From Massilioclostridium coli (GTDB taxonomy: Bacteria > Bacillota > Clostridia > Oscillospirales > Ruminococcaceae): DNA of 64,000 nucleotides. A model generated the notes under the pieces. The model was not told where the DNA came from. It saw only the letters and a list, made by a program, of their open reading frames with translations, and searched no databases. The stretch covers positions 434,001-498,000 of the forward strand of contig NZ_FMIZ01000006.1 in the NCBI RefSeq assembly GCF_900095865.1, written 5' to 3'. Below, in pieces: positions 26,335 to 36,900 of the stretch (the first letter of the stretch is position 1; every line of letters starts with the position of its first letter). A program made the translations under genes and the position numbers.

Positions 26335-27456
26335 TTATGAAAAAAATTCTTTCCGGTACTGAGCCGGAGTAACTTGGAAATATTTTTTAAAAGCGTAGTC
26401 AAATGCTCGACGTTCTGAGTAGCCAATTTGCTGGGAAATCAAATCAATTGGTAAATGGCTTTTTGACAGCAGTTCCGACGCATGCTGCATTTGAATTTCC
26501 AGACGCCATTCTGAAAAAGACTTTCCTGTTTTGCGGGAAATTAATCGGGAAATATATTCGGAAGAATAATTAAAAAAAGTGGCAGTAGATTTTAAAGTAG
26601 CGGCAGCGTAGTTATCATTGAGGTAACTAATGACCTGTTCTATGGTCAATTCCCTAGAAATTTTCTCTGGCTGCTGGTCAACAACTTGAGCATATTGCCG
26701 GCTGAGCTCCATCAATAAAGAACAAAGGGAAAACAACATGATTTGTTGGGAATACATATCATCTTTTACAAATTCCTGAGTCAATTTATAAAGACAGTAC
26801 TGGCCAGAGCTTTCCTGTGGCACCTCAAATTGTAAGCAGCTGGGCCCTTCTTTAAAATTATAAATTGATTCTAAAAAGAAATCCAAAAACATCTTATTTT
26901 CTTTCAACATAGGTACAACAGTTTGTTCAAAGATTGTTTTTCGAATTAAGATATTAATTAGGTTCGTATCCCGCCCTACAATGCACATTCCATGTTTGAT
27001 TTGGGAATTATAAATCCAAAATTGTCCGGCTTTCATTCGGTATTCATTTCCAGCCATATAACAATAACAAGTACCAGAGTAAAGATAGGTTAGCTCAAAA
27101 AACTCATGGTAATGGGTCGGATGGTAAAATATATCTTTTGAATTTAAAAACCGCTGGCTTTCCGATGTAATCGCTAGCCCTTCCCATCTAGAAACACAAT
27201 CCAACACCACACCTATGTTTTGGTTCGGCAAAAAATATTTTTGTTCGGATAAAAAACGCCGTTTGGTTGGAATCGGATTCCACTTTCTTTCTTTGCAAAA
27301 CTCTTGTATATCCTCTGGTGGAACTTCAAACTGGCTAAGGTCTAAATCGATCTTTTTTCGGTCACTAATCCGGTTGGTACGATGCTCACAAATATCTGGC
27401 GATTGCCGCATTTCTTCCAACAGTTCCCCAAACTTTTTATGCAAAGAAGTTTCCAT
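26335..27456 (-). CDS. AraC-family regulator with N-terminal cupin (copy 1)
   Basis: 373 aa. A cupin-type sensor region (~110-200) with YHEFFELTYLYSGTCYCYMAG, a helical linker, then a C-terminal double-HTH AraC DNA-binding domain (~270-373): SSEYISRLISRKTGKSF in the first HTH and IGYSERRAFDYAFKKYFQVTPAQYRKEF in the second. GGGGAGAGG precedes the ATG. It is divergent from the secreted GH106-like gene 225 bp away and is the likely regulator of it. It belongs to the same subfamily as the AraC genes at 32663 and 58231, sharing a NLINILIRKTxFE..V..ML..N-MF--FFLESIY block. Confidence 0.9.
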   Translation of the reverse strand: METSLHKKFGELLEEMRQSPDICEHRTNRISDRKKIDLDLSQFEVPPEDIQEFCKERKWNPIPTKRRFLSEQKYFLPNQNIGVVLDCVSRWEGLAITSESQRFLNSKDIFYHPTHYHEFFELTYLYSGTCYCYMAGNEYRMKAGQFWIYNSQIKHGMCIVGRDTNLINILIRKTIFEQTVVPMLKENKMFLDFFLESIYNFKEGPSCLQFEVPQESSGQYCLYKLTQEFVKDDMYSQQIMLFSLCSLLMELSRQYAQVVDQQPEKISRELTIEQVISYLNDNYAAATLKSTATFFNYSSEYISRLISRKTGKSFSEWRLEIQMQHASELLSKSHLPIDLISQQIGYSERRAFDYAFKKYFQVTPAQYRKEFFS

Positions 27457-27554
27457 CTAGCCTCTCCCCTTTCTTTTATACCTCATTATAAATTCTATTT
27501 TTCCCTATGTCAACGATTTATTTAGTTATTTTGCACAATTAACAATCTATTGTA

Positions 27555-27583
27555 TTGACATGGTATATCATAAAAAATGTACT
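27555..27583 (+). promoter_or_regulatory. Possible promoter of the GH106-like gene
   Basis: TTGACA (27555-27560), 17-bp spacer, TGTACT (27578-27583). The weak -10 would suit an activator-dependent promoter between a divergent AraC gene and its target. Confidence 0.4.
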
Positions 27584-27681
27584 GATTGAATCATAAATTA
27601 TGCTATATTCCTCTAGTTCCTTGTGGTATCCTGTAAGAGGATTTAAATTCCAACTAAATTTGTTGCAAAGGAGAAAGCACA

Positions 27682-28650
27682 ATGAGGAAAAGTAAAAGTA
27701 CTTTAAAGCGGATTATCGCGGCTTCTATTTGTTTATCCATGTTAGCTGCCGCAACTGTTTCTTCCACTGGAATTGTTTCAGCTGTAGAAACAGATGAATT
27801 CGCTCAGAAAATGGAAAACCGGTTTGAAAATCCGGAAATGACCCACAAATTATATGCTCGTTGGTGGATGGCAGAAGGTAGTCACACTGACCAGACGATT
27901 ATTGAATCTGTCCACGAGTTATATGACGCTGGATTTGGGGGAATTGAATTTGTCACTTTGGATGAGTCCAAATATTTAGACAATGAACGATACGCATGGG
28001 GTTCTGAAGAATGGATCCATGACTCCCATCTAGTAGCCAAAACCTGTGCAGAACTGGGGATGGGCTTTAGTATGACAGGTGGTACCCATTGGGCTACTTC
28101 TAACCTAGTTAATATCACTCCAGATGAAGATAAAGCTTCTCAGGAGCTGGGCTATAAAACAATTGATTTGGCAGCAGGCGAATCTTTTAACGGTGCATTA
28201 CCAACCTGTGAATTGCCAGGAGAAACAACCAAACAAACTTTAGTAAAAGTAATCTCCGCGAAAAAAGTGGGCACAAGGCAAATGCAGGTTGGGAACTGTG
28301 TGGATGACGCCATTACATTGGATGAAAATTCCTTAACCGATTTAACGGACCAGGTTTCATTCGATGAAAATGGAAACCCATGCTTAAACTATACCGCAAC
28401 GGATGACGGTACTGTAATCTTCGCATTCTGGAAATACGGTACTAGTGAATCTTATAAACCGGCAACTACCGGAAAATCTTATATGATATCTTTCGATCTA
28501 GAAAAGCTTCCTAGCTTTCGTGAGGGAAAAAAGAATAGTACAACAATCATAATAGCGAGTTTTATACGAGCCGAAAAGGGAAATATTGTACGAAAAATAA
28601 CGAATAAAAATAGGCTCATTTACAAGTGTACGTGTGATGCAACAATATAA
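27682..28650 (+). pseudogene. Truncated secreted GH106-like (alpha-L-rhamnosidase-type) protein
   Basis: Opens normally: AAAGGAG ribosome site, signal peptide (residues 1-~34, cleavage near VSA-VE), then a region resembling the N-terminal TIM-barrel part of GH106 and related hydrolases: ARWWMAEGSHTD, AGFGGIEF, WGSEEWIHDSHLVAKTCAELGMGFSMTGG. After about residue 270 (YMISFDLEK) the sequence turns into a Lys/Ile/Asn-rich tail unlike protein and stops at 322 aa. Intact family members are several times longer, so the C-terminal two thirds are missing. The break at ~28500 suggests a deletion or recombination. Probably non-functional as an enzyme. Confidence 0.7.
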
Positions 28651-28795
28651 TTTAGTATCCCTTATAGAGGCTGTGCAATCCACTGATCGAACTGGTGGTC
28701 TTGACTGCTTTTAATGAAATAATATTAATTTACAGAGAAAATATAAAATTAGACTACTGTTTGACTGGAAATGATACTTGGAATAACAGTTGTTT

Positions 28796-29326
28796 TCAAC
28801 GGCGTTCGTAAATGAGACCTGTAATGCCGTTACTGGTTTGGGTTTTGATTAATTTGAGCGGAAGTGCCTGTTCCATTTGTCCAAAAAGAGGGACTCCTTT
28901 TCCCAGAAGGATGGGAATAACCGAGATATAAAATTGGTCAATTAAATTTTCACGAATCAACTGTTGTGCCAGGTTTGCACCACCACAAATCCAGATATTT
29001 TTCCCTCTTTGCTGTTTTAACCTGGTGACTAACTCACAGGGATTTTCGTTGACAAACTGGATTTCACTGGTAGATATTAATTTTTTATGGGTTACAACAA
29101 AACTAGATATTCCATTATAGACCCATTGATTAGGAGAAAGTTCTGTTACAATTTGATGATAAGTATTCCAACCTAACACAACGGTATCAATAGTTTTCAT
29201 AAATTCATCATAGTTACTATCCGGTATGGAAGTGGGGTCTTGCCCATTTAACCAATCGACTTGTCCGTTACCATCGGCAATATATCCATCTAAACTAATT
29301 GCGATAAATAAAATTACTTTTTTCAT
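28796..29326 (-). CDS. RibD C-terminal / dihydrofolate-reductase-like protein
   Basis: 176 aa. DHFR-fold, NAD(P)H-dependent reductase family related to the RibD reductase domain. Seen: start KKVILFIAISLDGYIADGNGQVDWL, DTVVLGWNTYHQI, a Rossmann-like WICGGANLAQQL and the end ISVIPILLGKGVPLF. It lies apart from any riboflavin or folate gene, so its substrate is unknown. GAGG 7 nt before the ATG. Single gene. Confidence 0.87.
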   Translation of the reverse strand: MKKVILFIAISLDGYIADGNGQVDWLNGQDPTSIPDSNYDEFMKTIDTVVLGWNTYHQIVTELSPNQWVYNGISSFVVTHKKLISTSEIQFVNENPCELVTRLKQQRGKNIWICGGANLAQQLIRENLIDQFYISVIPILLGKGVPLFGQMEQALPLKLIKTQTSNGITGLIYERR

Positions 29327-30103
29327 AGTGCTACCTCAAATCCATCTACAAGGGAAAATTGCTATTTTACCTAGCATGTCTGGTTATTGCGATGTATATT
29401 GCGTTTTGGGCAAAAAAATTCGGCAGAGATTTTTCAATCCCTGCCAGAAATAAAAAAAGAGAAAAAGAGAAAAAGAAAAGAAGATAAGACAAATCAATTA
29501 ATTGATTTGTTGACTATATCATACCATCTTTTTTTGGTTTATGCAATGTTTCAATTTGACATATTTCTGGTAATATTGTGACATTTCATGACCTGTTTGC
29601 GATATTTTCTTTTAAAAAGGGAATATATAGAAATTTATACTATCCATTCTGTAACTATTTTTTCGATATTATTTTTCAATTTGTAAGAACATACAGAATT
29701 TTTGCTGTTAACCATTTAGTAATCCGTTTAATAAGAAATAATTTCTACTTTTTCCACAAAATCAGCAATAAAAACAAATTTTAGTTTATCGAATTTATTT
29801 TTGTTTTATTCACAACATACCGCCAGTATCTTCTGGCGGTATGTTTATTCTAGTTTATTTGGAAAAGAACAGGTTGATAGCCTTTTTTATAGTCCATGTT
29901 GATTTTATGCGGATAAAAAGGTATTGTTTGTCTGTTCGTACCAAACCTGTAGATTCGTTATGAAGGAGCATTTGTTTTTCCGATTAACGAGACTCTTGGA
30001 TGCGATTGATTCATTTGTTGGAAAATTTTTGGATTAGATCAGGATAATTTAAATCATAGGTATCAATCGTAATTGAAGGAGTCTGTATGGAAACGGTCTT
30101 TGT
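29327..30103. other. Long intergenic region, no supported gene
   Basis: 777 bp, very AT-rich. Contains a purine-rich GA tract (~29455-29490) and the hairpin at 29816-29843. Small + frames at 29387-29581 and 29578-29784 lack ribosome sites and domain features. A 19-codon + frame from 30087 has a good GAAGGAG but runs into the next gene's 3' end. Confidence 0.45.
29816..29843. repeat. CCGCCAG hairpin, second copy
   Basis: 11-bp arms CATACCGCCAG / CTGGCGGTATG with a 6-nt loop. The inner nine base pairs equal those of the hairpin at 5445-5466. Flanking T-run is weak here. Confidence 0.5.
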
Positions 30104-31771
30104 TTACGGATTTTCCTGGGAAAATGTTGTATTTACCAGACGATAAGTTTTATATCCGCCGCTCAGGTTATAAACATCAAAGCCATGTTGCAGCAAAATT
30201 CTGGTTGCGATATTCCCCCGCAGACCTACACGGCAGGTGACATAAATTTTTTTATTTGGATCCAGTTCACTGAGACGTTCCCGGAGTTCATCCAGTGGAA
30301 TATTGATTGCATTTGGGATTGTCCCCATCAAAACTTCTGGTGGAGTGCTTACATCTACAAAAATAGAATTTTCCTGATCAATTTGTGGGATCTGTTCTGC
30401 ATAGAATACCGGCATTTCCCCTTTTAAAATATTAGCTGCGGTGAATCCCAGCATATTTACAGGGCTTTTAGCGGAGTTAAATGGTGGTGCATAACAAAGT
30501 TCTAGTTCCTCCAAATCGTATACGGTTCCCCCAAACTTCATCACAGTGGCGATGACGTCAATCTGTTTTTCCACATTTTCAGCCCCAACAGCTTGTGCCC
30601 CAAGGATTTTGCCATCTGGAGCAAACAGCATTTTCATGCTGATCTGGGTTGCACCGGGATAATATGTTGCGTGGGAAAATGGATGCACATAGGTTTTAAG
30701 ATAGTTCTGATTGGATATAGCCAACTGCTTTTCATTCAAACCAACAGAAGCTGCAATTAGGTCGAATACTTTTACTACAGAACTGCCGTAGGCGATTTTT
30801 CCGTTGGTTTGGTGCTGGCCCAATACATTGGCGGCAACACTTCTGCCCTGTCGGTTTGCCGGTCCCGCCAAAGAGATCAACGCCTCTTTCCCACTGACAC
30901 CATGAGTAACCGCAATGGCATCCCCAACCGCATAAATATCCGGATTGGATGTTTGGAAAAACTCATTTACTTGGATGCTATTGCCCACAGAGAGCTTTAA
31001 TCCAGCTTGTTGGGCTAAACCGTTTTCTGGTGTTACCCCCATAGCCAGAACTACCATACCGCAATGGATTTGCGACTGATCGGTAAGAGAAACTATCAAA
31101 CTATGATCGGATTGGGATTCTAATTTGCTGACGCCGGTACCCAATTTTAAATTTACTCCTTTTGAGATGATCTCCTGATGGAGGATATTTGCCATTTCCC
31201 GATCCAGTGGTGCCATAATCTGGTTGGTAAATTCCACCAATGTAACCTCCATCCCACGTAAACGGAGATTTTCCGCCATTTCTACCCCGATGAATCCTCC
31301 ACCTGCCACAACGCAGGAATTTACTTGATTTTTTTGGATATATTCATCAATTTCTAGAGTGTTCCGTACATTGCGTACAGTAAAAATACCTGGTAAGTCA
31401 ATCCCTTCAATAGAGAATTTTTTAGGGGACGCCCCTGGGGATAGAATCAGCTTATCATAGGTTTCGGTATAACTTTCGCCAGTTAGATGGTTCCTTATCT
31501 GGATTACCTTTTCTTGTGGATGGATTTGGGTTACCTCGCTCGATATGCGTACGTCAATGTGGAAACGCTTCCGCAACAGCGCGGGAGGAGTAACAAATAC
31601 CGCCTTTTTTTTTTTAATTCCCCCGCCAATATAGTATGGCAACCCACAGTTTGCGTAAGAAATATCTTCCCCTTTTTCAAATAAAATAATCTCCGCCTGC
31701 TCATCCAAACGGCGTAATTTGGTAGCTGCCCCAGCTCCCCCTGCAACGCCGCCAACAATACATATTTTCAT
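30104..31771 (-). CDS. CoA-disulfide reductase with C-terminal rhodanese domain
   Basis: 555 aa. FAD- and NAD(P)H-dependent disulfide or polysulfide reductase of the CoADR family. N-terminal FAD motif VGGVAGGAGAA (6-16), active cysteine Cys42 in SYANCGLPYY, NAD(P)H-binding VVAGGGFIGVEMAE (~154-167), FAD motif NPDIYAVGDA, dimerisation domain with AQAVGAENVEKQID. The C-terminal rhodanese domain (~455-550) carries its cysteine Cys513 in VTCRVGLRG. Such fusions reduce CoA persulfide or polysulfide in anaerobes and help control thiols and peroxide. Monocistronic, AAGGTAG ribosome site. Confidence 0.92.
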   Translation of the reverse strand: MKICIVGGVAGGAGAATKLRRLDEQAEIILFEKGEDISYANCGLPYYIGGGIKKKKAVFVTPPALLRKRFHIDVRISSEVTQIHPQEKVIQIRNHLTGESYTETYDKLILSPGASPKKFSIEGIDLPGIFTVRNVRNTLEIDEYIQKNQVNSCVVAGGGFIGVEMAENLRLRGMEVTLVEFTNQIMAPLDREMANILHQEIISKGVNLKLGTGVSKLESQSDHSLIVSLTDQSQIHCGMVVLAMGVTPENGLAQQAGLKLSVGNSIQVNEFFQTSNPDIYAVGDAIAVTHGVSGKEALISLAGPANRQGRSVAANVLGQHQTNGKIAYGSSVVKVFDLIAASVGLNEKQLAISNQNYLKTYVHPFSHATYYPGATQISMKMLFAPDGKILGAQAVGAENVEKQIDVIATVMKFGGTVYDLEELELCYAPPFNSAKSPVNMLGFTAANILKGEMPVFYAEQIPQIDQENSIFVDVSTPPEVLMGTIPNAINIPLDELRERLSELDPNKKIYVTCRVGLRGNIATRILLQHGFDVYNLSGGYKTYRLVNTTFSQENP

Positions 31772-32284
31772 ATTTTTCTACCTTGCCCTTTCTATAGGTT
31801 GTTGTACTAATTATATTCTATTTTTCCTTTTTGCTCTGTAACTACGTCACATAGCTAAGGAATTATTGTGAGAATACATCATCTTTTTTAAAATTCGGCG
31901 TATTGGTAAGCGTCTACTATATAAAACATGAAAAACGAGACAATAGGTTTGCAGGAATTGTTTCTTATAAAATCACTAAATTTTTTATTAAAATTTATCG
32001 GTGATAAGGCTGGTATGTTAAAATAAACGAGGCACAAAACATGTAGTACTGGAAATGGATATTTTTAAAAATGTCCAAATCCTATGCAACCGGATTCCTT
32101 AAAAACAACAGTTAAAATTGGAACAAAAATAACAATAACGGATATTTTCAATTGTAAAACAATTTAGGGGAAAGTTTTCGATATTCAAACAAGGTTATGA
32201 TAAATTATTTTTATCATAATTTGAAGTAAAATAGTGTGCATACGCACTTTTTATTAAATAAATGATAGAAAGCAGATGTTTCAT
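31772..32284. other. Intergenic region between CoADR and the XRE pseudogene
   Basis: 513 bp, AT-rich. A short ATGATAAA...TTTATCAT inverted repeat and a small GTGC/GCAC hairpin with a T-run near 32236-32250 are the only structures; no gene supported. Confidence 0.4.
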
Positions 32285-32596
32285 ATGCTTGATAAGAGAG
32301 TTGGAAAACGAATGAAAGAACGCAGGCAAGAACTTGGATTAACATAGGAGCAGTTTGCTGAAAAAGTCGATTTATCCATAAACTATATATCAACGGAGGA
32401 ACGGGACGTATCCTTTCCACGATGTGAAAGCCTGATTAAAATCATCAATGGACTAAAAACTTCTGCTGATTCCATTGTCTTAGATGTTATCTTATATTCC
32501 CGTAACGGCCAGCCATTACAGTTCCCCGAAAAATTTTATATCCTGCCCTTAGCCAAACAAAGAATTATTTTGAATATAATAGATAAAGCAATATAA
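32285..32596 (+). pseudogene. XRE-family HTH regulator with an in-frame amber codon
   Basis: Frame of 103 codons that aligns end to end with the intact regulator at 42945-43265: MLDKRVGKRMKERRQELGLT then TAG, then EQFAEKVDLSINYIST, SFPRCESLIKIINGLKTSAD and PLAKQRIILNII. The stop is at codon 21 (32345-32347), where the intact copy has Gln; a single C-to-T change of CAG explains it. Later substitutions (GAS to DVS) show relaxed selection. No partner gene remains beside it. Confidence 0.85.
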
Positions 32597-32662
32597 AGAA
32601 AAATAAAAAATTGTCTGTATTCCGCTATTTGTGCTATAATAGATTTTACCAAGGGGAAAACA

Positions 32663-33715
32663 ATGGTAAAACCATATTTCGGGCAAGGTTGGATGAGGAG
32701 AATTTATAAAACCATGATTACTGCTGAGATGTTAATTGATTTATTGGAACAAAAAAGGGCGCAGTCTCCACGGGCAAAGGAGGCTTTTCACATGAAACCT
32801 TCCATCGAACATGGGGTACAGATATTTACCGAGGCAAATCATTTTCGCGATGGAAGCAATGTAGAGATCACTGTACACCGTACCCCAAAGGATTTACCAC
32901 AGAATGTACCACCAAACATGCTGCCCCACAAACATGACTTTTATGAGATAGCATATGTGTACCAGGGGGAATTTATCAACGAATTTCCAGATGGCAACAA
33001 GCTAGTTGCTACAGACGGTCATTTGATTTTGATGAATCCATATGCGGCACATCTTCCCTACACGGTACATCGTGAGGATATTGTATTTAATATTTTATTG
33101 CGGAAATCCTATGTGGAACAGATTTTAGTTAATTTACTTTCTGGTAATAAGTTATTTTTAAATTTCTTTTTGGATAGTATTTATGGACACCATCAAGAAA
33201 ATAATTATATGATTTTCGCCAATAACCTGGAAATCCAAGATTTGCTATTTAGTTTGATTTTAGAGAACTGTGAGCAAAAATTGTATTATGAACAGGTTGT
33301 AGATTCCTATTTTGTGGCGTTATTCGCGATTTTATCCCGGCTGCACCAAACGGAGATTGAACATAACATCCAAAAGTACGTACAAAATAGAACATTAACC
33401 GATGTAATTTCTTATATTAAATTAAACTATTCGGATGTAACTCTGGACAAAGTAGCGGAAGCGTTCCATTATTCTACTGGATACCTTTCTCGGTGGATCA
33501 AACGGAAGACAGGCTCCAGCTTTTCTGACTTGGTGTCCCAGTATCGCCTAGAGGTGGCAAAACGTTATTTGCAAAACTCTATGCTTCCCATTGAAAAAAT
33601 TACTGAAATAATTGGATATAGCGACACCAGCTATTTTTATAAATTTTTTAAAAAGCAGTTGGGTATCTCACCTCAGGAATATCGGAAACAGACAGTGGAA
33701 AACCAATATCATTAA
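32663..33715 (+). CDS. AraC-family regulator with N-terminal cupin (copy 2)
   Basis: 350 aa. Cupin-like sensor (~90-170) with PHKHDFYEIAYVYQGEFINEF, then an AraC DNA-binding domain (~245-345): TLDKVAEAFHYSTGYLSRWIKRKTGSSFSDL and IIGYSDTSYFYKFFKKQLGISPQEYRK. ATG at 32663 has AAGGGG 6 nt upstream; a second ATG at 32714 behind GAGGAGA is an alternative. It lies upstream of, and on the same strand as, the large secreted repeat protein, separated by a terminator and a strong promoter, and is the likely regulator of it. Confidence 0.9.
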   Translation: MVKPYFGQGWMRRIYKTMITAEMLIDLLEQKRAQSPRAKEAFHMKPSIEHGVQIFTEANHFRDGSNVEITVHRTPKDLPQNVPPNMLPHKHDFYEIAYVYQGEFINEFPDGNKLVATDGHLILMNPYAAHLPYTVHREDIVFNILLRKSYVEQILVNLLSGNKLFLNFFLDSIYGHHQENNYMIFANNLEIQDLLFSLILENCEQKLYYEQVVDSYFVALFAILSRLHQTEIEHNIQKYVQNRTLTDVISYIKLNYSDVTLDKVAEAFHYSTGYLSRWIKRKTGSSFSDLVSQYRLEVAKRYLQNSMLPIEKITEIIGYSDTSYFYKFFKKQLGISPQEYRKQTVENQYH

Positions 33716-33717
33716 TT

Positions 33718-33763
33718 ACAAGGGCTTATTTTCCAAAGATGGGGAAGATAAGCCCTTGTTTTG
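33718..33763 (+). terminator. Terminator of the second AraC gene
   Basis: ACAAGGGCTTAT pairs with ATAAGCCCTTGT and TTTT follows on +; starts 3 bp after the stop codon. Confidence 0.8.
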
Positions 33764-33774
33764 GAAAATATTAC

Positions 33775-33803
33775 TTGACAAACTGACTCCAGTTTGCTAT
33801 ACT
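33775..33803 (+). promoter_or_regulatory. Strong promoter of the large secreted repeat protein
   Basis: Perfect TTGACA (33775-33780), 17-bp spacer, TATACT (33798-33803). Two GTTAGT-type inverted repeats lie just downstream, so the promoter is probably repressor-controlled. Confidence 0.85.
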
Positions 33804-33811
33804 GCTATATT

Positions 33812-33827
33812 GTTAGTTGAAACTAAC
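33812..33827. promoter_or_regulatory. Operator-like inverted repeat 1
   Basis: GTTAGTTGAAACTAAC, a perfect 6-4-6 palindrome placed 8 bp past the -10 box where a bound repressor would block initiation. A near-identical site follows 38 bp downstream. The pattern resembles MarR-type operators (inference). Confidence 0.6.
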
Positions 33828-33865
33828 TAACAGGCGTTTGACAACGCTTTGTTTTTCTCACAAAA

Positions 33866-33881
33866 GTTAGTTAAACCTAAC
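33866..33881. promoter_or_regulatory. Operator-like inverted repeat 2
   Basis: GTTAGTTAAACCTAAC, the same 6-4-6 palindrome with one mismatch, in the untranslated leader. Centre-to-centre distance to the first site is 54 bp, about five helical turns. Confidence 0.55.
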
Positions 33882-33918
33882 TTAATTAATTTCTTTGTGG
33901 TTTATGGAAGGAGGAGCT

Positions 33919-36900
33919 ATGAACCAGAAAACTTTAAAAAACAGCGCTAGGGTGCTTAGCTTTTTGTTGGCGTGCATTTTAGCACTGTGTGCAATCCCAT
34001 TCACTACTGCTTTCGCCGCCGATGCGGATAAAGAATATATTATCAATGATAGCAGTTTTGACATGGACGATTATTTAGCAGGCGCAGGGGATGCCAATAT
34101 CATCAAAATCAGCGCTAACTTAACAGGCTTAGGGGAAACTGTAATTCAACAGCCAGTCACCCAACTGTTAGGCTGGACCAAAAACTTTTTTGAGGATGTC
34201 CCCTCTGTACGCACCATTAAAGACAAACAGGATGGAACACTCCGTTTTGCCGAAGGCGTTGATGTGTTGGTAAGGGATTTGATATTTGATACCGCACAGC
34301 CAGTGGTAGTAGAAAAAGGCGCAAATGTTACCTTTGAAAACTGTACTTTTGTACAAACACCGGTGAACAACGGCACAATCATCTGCGAAGATTGTACTTT
34401 TGAAACTGGTAAAATTGAAAACAATGGTTCCGCTTCTTATACCGGTACAACAGAGGAACCGGAAAATATCGCGCAGCCATCCCATACCCCATTGGATATA
34501 GAGGTTGCTCCGGATACATTGCCTTACGCAATGGTAGGATCTGCTTATAACCAGCAGCTGGCTGTTACACTATCCGGTACAAACAAAGACAACGCCACTG
34601 TACAGGCGCAAATCACGCCAGAAGGTTCTGGTTTGACAGCGAATGTGGCAGGTAACACCGTTGCAATCTCCGGCACACCGGAACAATCCGGCGAATACAC
34701 TGTTACCATTACCGCGACTGCAGAGGGGGACTCCCCGGTTTCTAAAACAATAGCATTGCAGGCGATTGCGGAAACCGAATATATCATTGACGACAACAGC
34801 TATGATTTTAGCGATTATCTGGCTTGGGCTGGCACAGCAACAACCGTTAAAGTCAGCGCTGATTTAACCAGCTTAGGAGAAGCAGTAATTCAGCAGCCAG
34901 TATCAAAATTACTTGGCTGGGAAAAGAACTTTTTTGCGGATCAGGCCAAACTGCGTACCATCAAGGATAGCAGTGATGGGACACTCCGTTTTGCTTCCGG
35001 CGTCAATGTATTGGTAAAAGACCTGATTTTTAATACAACACAGCCAGTTGTAATAGAGCAAGGGGCAAATGTTACCTTTGAAAACTGTACCTTTGTACAA
35101 ACACCGGTGAACAATGGCACAATCATCTGCAAAGATTGTACTTTTGAAACTGGTAAAATTGAAAACAATGGTTCCGCAGTATATACAGGAACTACAGTAG
35201 AACCTGAAAATATTGGGACAGAACAGCCTTCACACATTGCTTTGGGAATGAACCTGGCCCCAGAAACACTACAAAACGCCATTGTTGGGACAGAATATAA
35301 CCAAACACTAAATGTGGAACTGTATGGTACCAATAAAGACAATGCCACTGTACAAGCCAGTGTCACACCAGAAGGTTCTGGCATTACCGCGGCTGTTCAG
35401 GACAACCAGGTGGTTGTAAGCGGGAAAGCGGGAAAGCCAGGCAGTTATACTGTTTCTGTTATCGCAACCGCGGATGGCGACCAGCCTGTAACCAAAACGG
35501 TTTCTTTTGAAGCAAAACAGAACATTTCTGTTTCTTTGGAAGGAACATTGGATGCTGTTACAGTGGGGCAAAGTGGTTATCAAAACTATCTGGATGTTTT
35601 TGTAACAGATGAAAACGGTGATCAAGTCAACTACTACGATTACAGCCAGGCTAATCCAAATGCGAAAATCTCAGTATCCCTTTCTCCAGAAGGAAGCGGT
35701 ATGCGTGCCAGCTATCTGTTTGACAGTGTTGTGGTAAGCGGCACACCAGAAAAACAGGGAATATACCAGGTTTCTGTAACAGTGACCAATGATGTTCAGA
35801 TAGCAACCAGTAATACCGTTGATTTGAGAATCTACCAAGATGATAAAACTTTACAGGAACGCTTTGATGCCCTGAATCCATCCATCACTTCCTGGGATAT
35901 TGAACCTTATGAAATTTCCCAAAGCGGCAATGCTGTTGTTCCGATAAATTTAAAGGAAATTTACGGCTCCCATGAATCCGGTTTATACGCCACTTTAGGG
36001 AATAATCAGGGTTACGCAACCGATACCCTGACCATTCCAGCAGGATGTGACGTGGTATTTGAAAACATAAAATTCTATAGCAGTATTCAGATCATTGTAG
36101 AAAAAGGCGGTTCCTTAACCCTGAAAGATTCTGTGGCTTATGGTGGTGTAGTGGTGAATGGGGGTACTTTCTCAATGTCCAACTACGCTGCATTGGTTGA
36201 CAGTTTGACCTTAAATGATGGCAGTGTACTGAAAAACGCTACAGTAAATTCCCATGGCCGTTACCTGACCGATGGTTCTGATAAACCGGATGCTCCGGCA
36301 GTTGTAATTGTAAATGGGACTGTTACCGCTTTAGGCAATAATACGATTACAGGGGAACCTGGTGATTCTGTCCTGGCTGGACAGGATGCATTGGTTGTAA
36401 ACGGTGAACTGGTAATCCCAGAAGGTTCTGTGTTGACAGCACAGGGCGGCGGAGATTACGCTCCAGCACGTGTTGGCGGAAATGGTGTTGTATTGAATAA
36501 TGGGGAAGTTTCTGGACAAGGCAAATTGGTTGCTTTGGGCGGCCATGGCTATGAAGGAGATGGCGGAGATGGTATTACCGGTGTAGGCACTATTTCTGTA
36601 GCGCATCTGGAAAGTATCGGCGGTGATGCAAAATCCCTCTTTAATGATCCAAAACAGGGTGGCGATGCCATTGGTTCCAAAGTAATCGTGACTACCGAGG
36701 ATTATGTTTTAAAAGGTGGTGCTGGGAATCCAGCGGGTTCCGCTGAAATCACACCAGTTACTGCAAATAAATCTATTTTGAATCAAGTCATTGAATATGC
36801 TGAAGCGCAAAAAGCTTCTCCAGAGTTTAACAAGGTAATTGCAGACGTTCAAAAAACCTTTAACGCAGCATTGGAACAAGCCAAAGCAGTGGCGGATAAC

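Noticed and set aside
29387-29784. Two small + strand frames in the gap after the RibD-like gene
   Set aside because: Cross a GA-rich tract, lack ribosome sites and recognisable domains.
30087-30146. 19-codon + frame with a good GAAGGAG
   Set aside because: Overlaps the 3' end of the CoA-disulfide reductase gene on the opposite strand; too short to judge and no supporting promoter seen.
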